Shown here in pieces: positions 1-12,458 of a DNA stretch of 64,000 nucleotides. A program made the translations under genes and the position numbers. The stretch is taken from the NCBI RefSeq assembly GCF_007828035.1, contig NZ_VITV01000010.1, positions 1-64,000 on the forward strand, in the 5' to 3' direction. Under the pieces are notes generated by a model, which did not search any database, had not been told where the DNA came from, and saw nothing but the letters and a program-made list of their open reading frames with translations. Positions within the stretch are counted from its first letter, which is position 1. Each line of letters starts with the position of its first letter. Source of the DNA: Nitrospirillum amazonense (GTDB lineage: Bacteria > Pseudomonadota > Alphaproteobacteria > Azospirillales > Azospirillaceae).

Positions 1-300
1 CAGCTGGCACCCACGCTCAGTCCGGGCGACGTCGTCATCCTCGACAACCTGGCCAGCCATAAGAGCGAGAAGGCCAAGGCCATCCTCAAGGAGGCTGGCG
101 CCTGGTTCCTCTTCCTGCCGCCTTACAGCCTTGATCTGAACCCTATCGAGATGGCCTTCGCCAAGCTCAAGGCCCACCTCAGGCGCATCAGCGCCAGGAC
201 CATCGACGATCTCTGGAAGGCCATCGGAAACATCTGCGACCTGTACGATCCAGATGAATGCTGGAACTACCTCAAGGCCGCAGGGTATGCGTCCAATTAA
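1..300 (+). CDS. IS630-family transposase, 3' part only (cut by the window edge)
   Basis: An open frame runs from base 1 to the TAA at 298-300 with no start inside the window. It reads as the C-terminal half of an IS630/Tc1-type DDE transposase. VVILDNLASHK holds the second catalytic Asp, and LPPYSLDLNPIEMAFAKLK holds the catalytic Glu in the usual P-x-Y-S-x-x-L-N-P-I-E setting. Length and spacing from these motifs to the stop are normal for the family, so the C-terminus is intact. Whether the 5' part is complete cannot be seen. I could not identify a terminal inverted repeat with confidence in 301-450. The element borders a surface-glycan cluster, a common place for such insertions. Confidence 0.85.
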   Translation, partial: QLAPTLSPGDVVILDNLASHKSEKAKAILKEAGAWFLFLPPYSLDLNPIEMAFAKLKAHLRRISARTIDDLWKAIGNICDLYDPDECWNYLKAAGYASN

Positions 301-450
301 AGGCTCGATGCTCTAATTTATCTATGGGTGCACGTAGGACACTTGAGCGCGCACCTATAAAGAGCCCCGGAAGGAAACTCTTCAGGAAAGCGCATCTGTA
401 CCAGGGTCACGCCGGTACGCACTGAAGCGCTTGTCTTGCAATTGGCTTAT

Positions 451-2502
451 TCAAGAGCCCCGCTTGATCGCGTAAAGTCGCTTCAATTCCTTAAAATCAC
501 CTCTTAACAGCCGGCTAAGTAGCCGAAATGGCAAAGTAATTCTCCAAGATGTGGAATGGTACATTCCGGCGACCTGGCTGGTAAGGGCCAAGACCTGATG
601 GGTCAGGTTGGCATCATGCCGCTGCAACGCCGCAGCTTCGATGAGCAGCTGCTCCTTCTCCTGGCGTAAAGCCTGCCCTTCGCTGGTTAGTACATCGTTG
701 ATCGCGGCGAGATTGTTAACATGTGCGATAATGCGGTCCCGCTCCTGCAGCAGAGTATTCTTTTCCTGTGCTAGGCTTTCATTGATGTCGGTAATATTTC
801 TGACATGTACAGCCATGCGGTCCCGCTCTTGAAGCAAGGCATTATTTTCCTGCGCCAGACCTTCATTGATTGCGGTAATATTTTTGACGTGATTGACTAT
901 GCGCTCCCGTTCCTGAAGCAAAGCATCTTTCTCGTACGACAGGTTTTCGTTGATCGCAGTGAGGTTATTGACGTGAGTGACTATGCGCTCCCGTTCCTGA
1001 AGCAGAGCATCTTTCTCGTGCGACAGGTTTTCGTTGATCGCAGTGAGGTTATTGACGTGAGTGACTATGCGCTCCCGTTCCTGAAGCAGAGCATCTTTCT
1101 CGTGCGACAGGTTTTCGTTGATCGCAGTGAGGTTATTGGCGTGGGTAACCAGGCGCTCCCTTTCGCCTTGCATCGCGTGAAGCTGAGCGTGCAGCTGCTC
1201 CAGCTGAGACGCCTGAGATTGGATGGCATGGGCGGCGCGGTCCCTTTCCTCCGCCAGCATGACCTTGCTGGCGCGTGCCTCTTTCGTAAGGTCGTTCAAT
1301 TGCTCGGTTATGGTGGTAGCGTAAGCGGCCGCCTGCTCCCTTTCCTGGGCCAGCAGGATTTTTTGGGCTCGGGCTTCTTTGACGCTGGCTTCCAGGTTCG
1401 CTTTCAGCGCGGTGGACTGCTCCGCCAGCGCTGAAGTTTTTTCCCGCTCCAGAATCAGGTCGGTATCCAAGGCCTGGATTTCCGCTTGTTGATCGTCAAT
1501 GCGCTGCTGAAGCACGAGTGGCAGGGGAGGTGACCAAGGACGGCTCCCCCCATCCGGGACAAAGCTTACCAGATAGTCCTCCAGGTTTTCCCCCAGCAGG
1601 CTGTGGGCCGCCAGGGCCACCGTCTCCTGGTGTGAACGCCCCATCCAGGAGGCTGGGGCCCAGCGCGGGGTCGCCCACAGCGCCAACCGCAAATCCTCAC
1701 GGCTTTCCACCCGCTTCAGAATGCATCCGGCGACCCGCAGGTCATCATCCAAGACGGGCGCTTCGCTTCGTGTGGCCCACAGTCCGGCTTCATAGCCATA
1801 GGGGAAGTCGACCGGCTCTGCCTTTTTGAAGTTGTCAGCCGTTGTCGCTGGAAAGGCGAAATAATAAACGGAGAAGCCCCGATCCAATAGAAATTCGGCC
1901 AGATCCAGTGAACCGGGAACCTCATTGCATTCCAGCCACAAGGTGGTGTCGGACGTGTCCAGGAACTCTTGATCATCCTGTAGGATGGCAAGCTCCAGTC
2001 CCTCAACGTCAATCTTGATCAAGTCGAAGGGGCCGTGCTCCTGCCGCAGCGCCGCCAGGGTCATGTGGCGGGCGGCTACGGGCACGGCGATCCTGTTATC
2101 GTCAGCCGCCATCGCCAGTGAAAAGCTGCCGGCGTTGCCGGGAGCCATGGATGCCTCGAATGGCAGGTTGCCCGCCGGTCCTATAATCGCCGCCAAGGCG
2201 ACGGCCGACTTAAGGGAGGCGGGCTTGTTGGCGGCGATGTTATGATGCAGGAGCGGGAAGGTGGATGAATTAGCTTCCACGCAACACAAAGCACGGAGCG
2301 GCCTCAGCCCGGCCACGCCCAGCCCGAAGGTGCCCAAGAAGGCGCCGATGTCGGCCACTGCGGCGCCATCGGCCAGATTTGCAGCGACGAACCGCGTCTC
2401 ACAGGAGCCCCACTCGCCATATGTCGCCAGGACACGGCTAATCAGATCGTTCGCAGGATCGACGACCTTCAGCCGGCCATACCGCGTTTCAACTTCCTGC
2501 AC
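451..2502 (-). CDS. FkbM-family methyltransferase with long C-terminal repeat coiled coil
   Basis: 683 residues, starting at a GTG preceded by AAGAAG. Residues about 35-230 form an FkbM-type SAM methyltransferase: VADIGAFLGTFGL is the SAM-binding glycine loop, CCVEAN the acidic motif after strand 2, and FDLIKIDVEGLE the characteristic motif of the family. FkbM enzymes usually O-methylate sugars or polyketides. Residues about 330-640 are a long predicted coiled coil, of which about 447-614 consist of six 28-residue repeats. The tail (STSWRITLPFRLL) is the SWR motif often seen on large cell-surface glycosyltransferases. Neighbours downstream in the same direction are glycosyltransferases, so a role in methylating or capping an O-antigen or exopolysaccharide is inferred; the coiled coil could act as a length-measuring rod as in chain-terminating methyltransferases. 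Confidence 0.8.
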   Translation of the reverse strand: MQEVETRYGRLKVVDPANDLISRVLATYGEWGSCETRFVAANLADGAAVADIGAFLGTFGLGVAGLRPLRALCCVEANSSTFPLLHHNIAANKPASLKSAVALAAIIGPAGNLPFEASMAPGNAGSFSLAMAADDNRIAVPVAARHMTLAALRQEHGPFDLIKIDVEGLELAILQDDQEFLDTSDTTLWLECNEVPGSLDLAEFLLDRGFSVYYFAFPATTADNFKKAEPVDFPYGYEAGLWATRSEAPVLDDDLRVAGCILKRVESREDLRLALWATPRWAPASWMGRSHQETVALAAHSLLGENLEDYLVSFVPDGGSRPWSPPLPLVLQQRIDDQQAEIQALDTDLILEREKTSALAEQSTALKANLEASVKEARAQKILLAQEREQAAAYATTITEQLNDLTKEARASKVMLAEERDRAAHAIQSQASQLEQLHAQLHAMQGERERLVTHANNLTAINENLSHEKDALLQERERIVTHVNNLTAINENLSHEKDALLQERERIVTHVNNLTAINENLSYEKDALLQERERIVNHVKNITAINEGLAQENNALLQERDRMAVHVRNITDINESLAQEKNTLLQERDRIIAHVNNLAAINDVLTSEGQALRQEKEQLLIEAAALQRHDANLTHQVLALTSQVAGMYHSTSWRITLPFRLLSRLLRGDFKELKRLYAIKRGS
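660..1163 (-). repeat. Six 84-bp tandem repeats encoding 28-residue coiled-coil units
   Basis: The landmark GCGCTCCC/GCGGTCCC recurs at 733, 817, 901, 985, 1069 and 1153, exactly every 84 bp. Each unit encodes four heptads built on ERERIVTHVNNLTAINENL followed by xxEKDALLQ. The units anchored at 985, 1069 and 1153 are nearly identical at the DNA level, whereas those at 733 and 817 have drifted, which points to recent duplications at one end of the array. Confidence 0.9.
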
Positions 2503-2595
2503 TTGCTTCTTACTCCCGTAACCAAGACCGTCATTGGCCGCCGGTTATTGCCAGCAGCATCAGTGTCGACCGGAGGTGATCCATGTGGTGGGACG

Positions 2596-3627
2596 TCAGC
2601 GTAGCCCTTCAGCCGCGCACCACGCTTGATAGCCGCTCGGACCGGACAGGAAGGGATCCTTAAAGTGATTACGCACATCCCAGCGCGCACGCCAAGTCAG
2701 CCGATGGGAACGGGGTATAGTCGTGCCATCGGCATAGGTGCCATATATCCACCATCGGTCGGGCAGCCCATCTGCCTTGTGGGCTGACAGCCGTTCACGG
2801 TACCAGCGCAATAACTCAAAAACCTCGGTGTCACCGTAGGAGTAGCGGGCCAGCATCCCCTCCCCGGCGGTGTTGACCTTCGTGAAGTGGAAGAAGCGCA
2901 ATACCTCCCCGCCGGCGCGGATCATGCCGTCATCCCCAATAGTGATCGGCCGATTCCCCAGGTTCCACGATGCCACGTTATAGGCCGGATTGTGCAGGAT
3001 CCCCACATCACGGAATAGGGCCGGTACCAGATCACACCACCGTTGATCCGTGAACAAGCCATTGGGGACGTCGTCGTGGCAGAACTGCAGCAGCCGATCC
3101 CGCCACCACCCGGCGAAGCGCTTGCCCTCGGTGCAGGCGCGGACAGCGACAAAGCCCAGATTGTAGACGCCGTGTTTGAGCGAACCGATTTCATTGTCCA
3201 GGATGCCGGCCAAGGACGATTCCGGCGTCGCGATGTGGGGGGTTAGAATCACGGAATGCCGCCCCAACATGTCCACGACATGATCAAGGGGAGAAAAGAC
3301 GGCGATGTCCGGATCCAGGTAAACGACAAATTCAGCGCCTTCGCTGAGGAGCTTGTGCATCATCGGCCCTTTGACCGCCGTGCACAACTCCACCACATCA
3401 TGGCCGAAAGCCCAGCTGCGATAGTCATCTATGCCCAGGTCACGGATGTTGACGACGTGGTCGAAATCTTCTTCCGCCAAGTCGAAACGGAATCCCGGCG
3501 GTGCGTCATCCGACAGCAGCAGCCACATCGTCCAATCTGGATGATGCCGTCTGACGGTTTCCGCCAGGACGCGCGCCCGGTCCAGGTAGCTGAATGAAAT
3601 GCTCGTATAACAGTGGACCTTAGGCAT
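2596..3627 (-). CDS. Glycosyltransferase, GT-A fold with DPD motif
   Basis: 343 residues from the ATG at 3627, which overlaps the stop of the upstream gene (ATGCCTAA), so translation is probably coupled. The N-terminus (PKVHCYTSISFSYLDRARVL) opens a Rossmann-like nucleotide-sugar domain. VVYLDPDIAVF (DPD at about residues 105-107) is the metal-binding DxD of GT-A glycosyltransferases, and YNLGFVAVR with the later VNTAG and FFHFT segments resemble GT8-like surface-glycan transferases. Donor and acceptor cannot be told. An in-frame start upstream at 3654 exists but has weaker support than the coupled ATG. Membership in the minus-strand glycan cluster supports a role in O-antigen or exopolysaccharide assembly. 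Confidence 0.75.
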   Translation of the reverse strand: MPKVHCYTSISFSYLDRARVLAETVRRHHPDWTMWLLLSDDAPPGFRFDLAEEDFDHVVNIRDLGIDDYRSWAFGHDVVELCTAVKGPMMHKLLSEGAEFVVYLDPDIAVFSPLDHVVDMLGRHSVILTPHIATPESSLAGILDNEIGSLKHGVYNLGFVAVRACTEGKRFAGWWRDRLLQFCHDDVPNGLFTDQRWCDLVPALFRDVGILHNPAYNVASWNLGNRPITIGDDGMIRAGGEVLRFFHFTKVNTAGEGMLARYSYGDTEVFELLRWYRERLSAHKADGLPDRWWIYGTYADGTTIPRSHRLTWRARWDVRNHFKDPFLSGPSGYQAWCAAEGLR

Positions 3628-5116
3628 CGCCGCTCTCTTGAAGCAGAATGGCACCCGTCCCCTGGCTGGGGACTAGGTGGCCGGTGCGGCGATCCGCCCC
3701 GGCCGCCAGTTCCAGAATATGGCCTTCAGCGAACAAGGCTTGCAACTCGACCTCCGTTTCGATCACGCAGGCGCGGTTGGGCGCCACGGCAGTCACCAGA
3801 GACCCGACGTTGCCCGCCCCCTTGCGCGCGATGACGAAGGCGCCGCCGGCCACCGCCTCCATGGCGGTGAAGCTGAAGCTTTCGTAACAGAGGGACCAAT
3901 TTATCGCCACGTCCACACCGGCCTCGATCACGGCTTTCACCATGGCGTGACGATCTTCCCGGCTGACTTGGGTGTAGATGTGGCGAATGTTGGGCACGTC
4001 TAGGGTCAGGGTTCCAAGCTGAATGAATTCATACCGCGGATCGCCCTGGTGCCAGCGGGCCAGCGATTCAAACGCCTGCCAACCCTTGGCGAATAGGGGT
4101 GCGCCCAGATGGCCCACGCGTAAGGGCCGCCCGCGGTTGAAAGGCGCTGCCTCCGACTGGAACTCTACACGGCACGGCGGGACGACGCGCGTCGGACCCG
4201 TGAAGCCCGTATGCCGCTGCCAAACCTTCAGGATGGTGGCGGAAGGGGCCAGCACCGTGGGGCACGTATTGGCCAGGAATGCACCCATGCGGGTGACATG
4301 GCCCGGTCGTTCACTTCCGGATGGGCAAATTCCGCAGGCGGGCGAACCGATGGGCGGGCTGCCGCAGAACGAGATGTCATTGCGCAGCAGATGGACACTG
4401 GGGCAGAGGGCGAAGAGATCGTGCGCCCAGAACACCGTCTGCGCATTGGGGCAGGCCGTGACCAACGCGGCGATCAATTCAGGCGCGTGGCCCAGCAACT
4501 GGTGAATGATGAATGTCAGGTTGCGATGGGTCCGGCCCAAAAGCGTGACGGTCGTCGCCACGTCAGCCATTGTAACAACGCCCAGCCGTACACCGTTCAG
4601 CGACGCGACCAAGCGCATCATGTGCGCCGGCACGGGGTCCGAAAGCATGGGCAGGGGCTGCACCGGACAGAAGTGTAGGTAAGTCCAGCCGGCGTGGCGC
4701 AGGGCTGCTTCCTCGTCGTTCATGCAGTTCTGCGTGCCACCGAAGACCGTGAGGTAGTGATCGTGGCTGAAAACGACGGCCCATCCGGCCGCCTGGGCGA
4801 CACCCGCGTCTTCCAGCGCACTCAGCAGTTCCTCTCGGGGCAGCGGATCTTCCCGGGTCACAGGCTGCCAGTGCGCGGCGCGCGCGCGAGGCGAGATCGC
4901 GTGGTTAATTGTTTCGCGTGCCGGATCGCGGCGCAGCCGATAAGCCCAGCCCTCCAACGTGGGTGGAACTATCACCCCGCGCCGATCATAGTCATTCGGA
5001 ATAGCATCCAATTCAATCTCCGCATAGCTATTAAGAATTACGCCCCGCAGGCAGCAGAACAATCCTCGGCAATATCTGGTGTTGGCACAGTTGGAGTCAC
5101 CATTTGGAACATGCAA
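3620..5116 (-). CDS. GT-B fold glycosyltransferase (GT4-like)
   Basis: About 498 residues from a TTG; no good ribosome-binding site is visible there, so the start is uncertain. The C-terminal half contains PLRVGHLGAPLFAKGW, a typical opening of the second Rossmann domain, and a CYESFSFTAMEAVAGGAFV segment that corresponds to the donor-binding E-x7-E loop of GT4 enzymes. The middle carries a cysteine-rich patch (CGSPPIGSPACGICPSG) such as is found in some glycosyltransferases with a small metal or disulphide element. It overlaps the downstream glycosyltransferase by 8 bases. Substrate unknown; a role in the same polysaccharide pathway is inferred from position. Confidence 0.7.
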   Translation of the reverse strand: MHVPNGDSNCANTRYCRGLFCCLRGVILNSYAEIELDAIPNDYDRRGVIVPPTLEGWAYRLRRDPARETINHAISPRARAAHWQPVTREDPLPREELLSALEDAGVAQAAGWAVVFSHDHYLTVFGGTQNCMNDEEAALRHAGWTYLHFCPVQPLPMLSDPVPAHMMRLVASLNGVRLGVVTMADVATTVTLLGRTHRNLTFIIHQLLGHAPELIAALVTACPNAQTVFWAHDLFALCPSVHLLRNDISFCGSPPIGSPACGICPSGSERPGHVTRMGAFLANTCPTVLAPSATILKVWQRHTGFTGPTRVVPPCRVEFQSEAAPFNRGRPLRVGHLGAPLFAKGWQAFESLARWHQGDPRYEFIQLGTLTLDVPNIRHIYTQVSREDRHAMVKAVIEAGVDVAINWSLCYESFSFTAMEAVAGGAFVIARKGAGNVGSLVTAVAPNRACVIETEVELQALFAEGHILELAAGADRRTGHLVPSQGTGAILLQESGDA

Positions 5117-5405
5117 CCCTTGGCGAACCTATGGCGAATTCTTCTCGAAATGAGCTTCCTATTTAAGCGCTCCAAGAATGAGGAGAGATGAGGCAATATA
5201 ACAAAAAAGACCCAAGCAATTGACCAACGAGGAAAAATTACAGCAAGTTCAATATTATTGAATGTTTATTTCTTTGTTTCGCCGCCTGACTTCATGGCAC
5301 ATTCTTGCGTTCCGTCATGTCTGCGTACGCCCTTCGGCGACGGAAATCACCGCCAAGTCTGTATTTTTAGTTGGAGAAGCGCGCGCCAATCAATGTCGAC
5401 ATGTG
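5117..5405. other. AT-rich intergenic spacer without a recognised gene
   Basis: This 289-base gap between two minus-strand glycan genes is visibly poorer in G+C than its surroundings and rich in A/T runs. It probably holds the promoter for the two glycosyltransferases downstream. No convincing coding frame, RNA or repeat was seen. Confidence 0.5.
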
Positions 5406-7226
5406 TCACCCCAAGGCGTCCTTCAGTAACATGTCCTTATTACGGGTTGCGCCCCAACTGTCGAAATTCTTGAGTGCAGCGACGGCGCCCGCCACGGGCT
5501 TGCCCGGGCGCCCCAACAGATCGACCAGCGGCCACGCCGTTTCCAGGGGCAGGGTCTTATCGGTCGTGGCGGCCGACCCGGACGCGCGCGCAGCCACCTG
5601 ATCACGGGCATAGGCCTGCATGCCTTCGGCGACGGCGGCCGCAGCCGCAGACAATTCCCCTTTGGGATCGAACCGCCCGTCCTCAAGCCAACGCACGCCA
5701 GCGGAGCCCGGCTCCAGCCCGATTATGGAGTTATGCGGGGCGGTGAAGAATAGCTCGATCAGCACCCGATTGTCGTAAAGCCGACGTACTACGCTGTCGG
5801 CAACGCTGTCGGTGGAAAACAGCCCCCTCATAGCGTGGCGCCGTCGACGGCGTGCGGTGTCTGGGCTGTCGGCCAAGCAAAAATAATATCCCTGGACGCT
5901 CACGTCGACCATGGGCCGGACCGCAGTCTCAAACGCCTCCTGCGTGGTGCCATGCCAACCCACGTCGACCAGAGCGACGCGGGTGCCTCGCTGCAACTTC
6001 AGCTCTTTCAGATAATTGAACAGGCCGCGCCGATTGCGCCGGCAAACCGCCATGATTTCGAAGCGGTATTCATGCAGGAAGGCGTGCATGCGGGCGTGCA
6101 AGGCGGGCGACAGCATAACATCGTCCCCCAGCCCATACTGCTTCATCACTTCCGCAGCCGGCGCGGGCACGCCAATGCGCTCCAGCACCTCGTAAGGCGA
6201 CAAGCCGTCGGATCCGGACAGGAGATAAGGAAGATACGTGGGAAAATTCTGATCGTTGATGGCGGCCAGGGTAAACGCGGTCCGGGAACCACCAAAATAG
6301 CTGCAGCGCGGCAGGTCCCAGGCTCCCAGGTTTTCACGGACGATGCGGTCCATGACATAACCATCGCGCGCCAGGAACAGTACATGATCGATACCGTCCT
6401 CGCGCACCTGCCGTTCCATCCAGTCCAGGAAAGCAACCGCGCAGCGCCCGCCTAAATTATATCCCAGTTCCCGGGGATCCACCGGCACTTCGTCGCAGGG
6501 CTTCGGCGCGACGGGGGACGTCACCGTCTCGCGCCGATAAAGGAAGGTGGCAAGACCCTTGGCATTGGCCTGGGCGATGTCGCCATGGGGATTGTCGCCG
6601 ATATGCAGAAGCCGGGCTCGGGGCACCTGCAGGTAATCGGCCACCAAGTCGAACAGGTCACCGAAATCGCGCTTGGTGGCATCGCAGGCGCTGGAGATGA
6701 ACAGCGGTACGGACGGAACACCGTAACGTTCCAGCGCATCCTTGAAAAATGGCTCCGTCAAATACATGTCGGAGGTAATAACGACCGGCTTACCCAAATT
6801 CAGCGCGTGGTGAAGCGCCCCCAATACAGTGGGATCGGGACGGATGACGTCAAGTTCCAGCGCATATTCCGCCGCCTGCAGCGACCGCACCAGAGCTTGG
6901 TCCAGGGGCAAGCATTCGTATATGCCGGTCAGCGAGATTTCATTGCGCCCGGCCTTGTGCATGCGGGCGAACGCCTCGGCTTGGGCAGCCTTCCGCTGCG
7001 CCCGGAAGTCGGGTAGGTCGAAACGGCGACCGATGATGTCGAAGACATCATCCGGGCTATCGACAATGCGGTAGAACAGCGTGTCAAAGAAATCGAAAGA
7101 CACCGCATCCGCGGTGGCGACCGCGTGGTGCAACGCTGCCGCCATGCCTTCGTCCCCGCCCCGCATGTCGACAGTCGTGGCCATCGTCGTAGCAGCCGCG
7201 GCGCCACCCTGCATCACCACCGTCAT
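5406..7226 (-). CDS. HAD-superfamily domain protein of a glycan cluster
   Basis: 606 residues from an ATG that overlaps the upstream glycosyltransferase stop by four bases. The N-terminal 230 residues are a HAD hydrolase: FDFFDTLFY is motif I with the nucleophile Asp, VVITSDMYL motif II, and LLHIGDNPHGDI the acidic motif IV. The remaining 370 residues (for example DHVLFLARDGYVMDR and VALVDVGWHGTTQEAF) match the large HAD-like proteins regularly found in O-antigen and capsule clusters. They are thought to act on phosphorylated sugars or on a glycan carrier, but the reaction is not established. No signal peptide or membrane segment, so cytoplasmic. Confidence 0.75.
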   Translation of the reverse strand: MTVVMQGGAAAATTMATTVDMRGGDEGMAAALHHAVATADAVSFDFFDTLFYRIVDSPDDVFDIIGRRFDLPDFRAQRKAAQAEAFARMHKAGRNEISLTGIYECLPLDQALVRSLQAAEYALELDVIRPDPTVLGALHHALNLGKPVVITSDMYLTEPFFKDALERYGVPSVPLFISSACDATKRDFGDLFDLVADYLQVPRARLLHIGDNPHGDIAQANAKGLATFLYRRETVTSPVAPKPCDEVPVDPRELGYNLGGRCAVAFLDWMERQVREDGIDHVLFLARDGYVMDRIVRENLGAWDLPRCSYFGGSRTAFTLAAINDQNFPTYLPYLLSGSDGLSPYEVLERIGVPAPAAEVMKQYGLGDDVMLSPALHARMHAFLHEYRFEIMAVCRRNRRGLFNYLKELKLQRGTRVALVDVGWHGTTQEAFETAVRPMVDVSVQGYYFCLADSPDTARRRRRHAMRGLFSTDSVADSVVRRLYDNRVLIELFFTAPHNSIIGLEPGSAGVRWLEDGRFDPKGELSAAAAAVAEGMQAYARDQVAARASGSAATTDKTLPLETAWPLVDLLGRPGKPVAGAVAALKNFDSWGATRNKDMLLKDALG

Positions 7227-9361
7227 CGCGCCGCCTCGAAATAGATCCCGTTGGGATGCAGGTTGGGGTTATGGAAGGGGTCGTGCTGATAGAAGTTGGG
7301 ATGCAGGTCATACAAGCGGCGGCGATCACGCACCAACCGCTCCCTCTTTTCTTCGTTCATATGATCCACACCACGGCTGACGGATTCGTGATGGATCAGC
7401 CGCACCGCCTGGCACATCACATTAAAATATCCCGCCTCGTGCAGGCGCATGCAGATATCGATATCGTTGTACGCAATCGGCAGGCTGACGTCGAAGCCAC
7501 CGATGGCCTGGAATTTCCGCCGTTCCACCATAAGGCAGGCGCCAGTCACGGCTAGCCAGTTGTATTCCAGGAGGTTGCGCAGGAAATAGCCAGGCGCGTC
7601 GGGATCCTGCCGCCAGAAGGCATGGCCAGGCCCATTCTCTAAATTGAGTACGCCGGCATGCTGCGTCTCGCGTCCGCCCGGATACAGCAGCTTCGCCCCC
7701 ACGGCGCCCACGTGGTCCAACTGGGCATAACCGGTCATACGCTCGACCCAGTCGGCGGTCACCACTTCAGTGTCGTCGTTCAGGAACAGCAGCACGTCAC
7801 CTGTGGCCGCTTCGGCCCCCAGGTTATTCAATTCCGAATAATTGAAGGGTGCGTCATGGCGCACAACCTTAACCTGCGACCAACCACGGATGCGGTTCAG
7901 ATACGCCAGGGACGGCGGATCCTGTGTCCCGTTGTCCAAAACCACGATCTCGTACTTGTCATAGGAAGACTTGGCGCGGATGCTGTCGATGCAAGCGGAC
8001 AGCACCCGCCAGTTGTCTCGCGTGGGGATGATGATGGAGACGGTTGGCGCGCCCCGCACATTGTACCGTACGCGGTAGTACCCCGGGACCTGGGGCAGAG
8101 GCTCCAGCGTGCCGTCCAGACCGCGACGGTTCAAGGCGTCCAAACGCAGCCTCTCGGACATGGCGATGGCATAAGGTTTGGCGTTCAAGTCGGCCGCGAT
8201 GGATTGAGGAATGATACGCCAGTGGTAAAGGACCTTGGGGACATGCCGGATGCGAGTCGTCTTTTCCGCGATCCGCAGAACCATGTCCCAGTCCTGGCAG
8301 CCGTCATATTCCGACCTGAGACCACCCAATTCCTGTAGCAACGACCGGCGCACGCAGCTGACATGGCACGTGTACATCGTGCTCATCATCGTGTCGGGCG
8401 ACCAATCCGGCTTGAAGAAAGGTTGGGCAAAGCACCCATCTTCCGTAATTTTATCTTCGTCGCTGTAGACGAAGTCTGGATCGTCGCGATCAATACACTG
8501 CGCCAGTTCGTATAAACAGTCGGGCGTCAGCTCGTCATCGTGGTCGAGAAAGACGATGAAGTCGCCCGTCGCCACCGCCAGGCCCGCGTTGGTCGCGCCC
8601 GCGATACCCCGGTTCTCCGTCAGCCTCAGCACGGTGACACGGGGGTCTCGCACCCCATCCAACACGGCGCTGGTCGCAGGGTCGGTGCCCGCATCGTCCA
8701 CTAGAACCATCTGCCAGTGGGGATACCATTGCCCCAAGACTGAGCGCAGCGCCGCTTCCAGGATGGTGGGGGGCGTATTGTAGACGGGCACGACAATCGA
8801 GAATGTAATCGACCTGGACAGGGCGGAGATTGATGCCATCAAGTCCACGGGCGGACGTGGCATGCGGTAGGCATAGCCATCCGGCCCCAGACCGCACACC
8901 GGCGGAGCGTCGTTCTGGAGCACGGATACCGGCACGGATAGCATGCCGGGAGCAACACCGTGCAGCAGCCAGAACTTGATTCCGGGCACGCCATGATCGC
9001 GGCGTATGCGTAACAGATCGACGACAGGCGCCAGAAGGCCGTGGTTGCGCGCGGTGCGTGTCAGAGTTCGCAAGGCCACCTTGACCTGCCGGGCACGACG
9101 GGAGCACCAGCGCAAAGGGGTCGTCAAACGCCAGCTGCGGGACTGATAAATTCGGGCCAATTCCAGACCTAGGGCCGTCTTGTCGGCCTCGATCGCTTGC
9201 AACTGATAGGCGCGCTCATCAACCAGCTGATTAAGACGCCCAATGTTGAGGTCACGATCCTCCAGCTGACGGATGAGTTCGGCGATACGCTCGTCCCGCT
9301 TATCCAAGGGGGACGCCAAACCGCCAGCCTTAAGGGAGGTCGGCATTCCTGTCAGGGCCAT
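7223..9361 (-). CDS. Tandem GT2 glycosyltransferase with N-terminal coiled coil
   Basis: About 712 residues from the ATG at 9361 (a TTG four codons earlier is possible). The first 90 residues are a coiled coil ending in SRSWRLTTPLRW, the same SWR motif as in the FkbM protein of this cluster. Two GT2 domains follow. The first begins at FSIVVPVYNTPPTI and contains VDDAGTD and FLDHDDEL; the second begins at VSIIIPTRDNWRVL and contains LDNGTQD and FLNDDTEV, with the GGFDVSLPIAYNDIDICMRL acceptor region. Double GT2 proteins of this type extend rhamnan-like or other O-antigen chains. Overlaps the HAD gene downstream by 4 bases (TCAT), showing an operon. Confidence 0.85.
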   Translation of the reverse strand: MALTGMPTSLKAGGLASPLDKRDERIAELIRQLEDRDLNIGRLNQLVDERAYQLQAIEADKTALGLELARIYQSRSWRLTTPLRWCSRRARQVKVALRTLTRTARNHGLLAPVVDLLRIRRDHGVPGIKFWLLHGVAPGMLSVPVSVLQNDAPPVCGLGPDGYAYRMPRPPVDLMASISALSRSITFSIVVPVYNTPPTILEAALRSVLGQWYPHWQMVLVDDAGTDPATSAVLDGVRDPRVTVLRLTENRGIAGATNAGLAVATGDFIVFLDHDDELTPDCLYELAQCIDRDDPDFVYSDEDKITEDGCFAQPFFKPDWSPDTMMSTMYTCHVSCVRRSLLQELGGLRSEYDGCQDWDMVLRIAEKTTRIRHVPKVLYHWRIIPQSIAADLNAKPYAIAMSERLRLDALNRRGLDGTLEPLPQVPGYYRVRYNVRGAPTVSIIIPTRDNWRVLSACIDSIRAKSSYDKYEIVVLDNGTQDPPSLAYLNRIRGWSQVKVVRHDAPFNYSELNNLGAEAATGDVLLFLNDDTEVVTADWVERMTGYAQLDHVGAVGAKLLYPGGRETQHAGVLNLENGPGHAFWRQDPDAPGYFLRNLLEYNWLAVTGACLMVERRKFQAIGGFDVSLPIAYNDIDICMRLHEAGYFNVMCQAVRLIHHESVSRGVDHMNEEKRERLVRDRRRLYDLHPNFYQHDPFHNPNLHPNGIYFEAAR

Positions 9362-9497
9362 CGCGATTACCAAAATTTATTTCAAATAAATGTCTTCCAG
9401 CCCACAGGACTGGCACGATTACTTCAATGAGCAGGATAGACAAAGAAGCTGCGGCCAAGCTATATGGAACAGGCATTTCTGTCAACGAACGGGCTGG

Positions 9498-12215
<2,718 letters not shown>

Positions 12216-12458
12216 ACCAAGGCGCCACTATACGTGCACCTCGCCCTGCGAGCAGCGTTCAAGTTGGGACGCAAGGACTATCTTTGGCAGTAAATGGCAG
12301 GCGCCGCCAGCCAGGGCGCGCCCCGACGCTAGCCACGGCCCAAGCTATGGATCATGGTTCATGCAACCTTAACCTGGACGCTATATCGCTATATTTGGCG
12401 GAAAGCGCCCTGTCCACGTCAGGCTAGGTCCACGTCAGGCAAGCCAGGAGGTACCCCG

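Noticed and set aside
660-1163. CRISPR or non-coding tandem repeat
   Set aside because: The period of 84 is a multiple of 3, and the units continue a heptad coiled coil in the methyltransferase frame.
805-1434. 209-residue plus-strand open frame opposite the coiled-coil repeats
   Set aside because: Shadow of the repeat region on the other strand; no start signals and no family resemblance.
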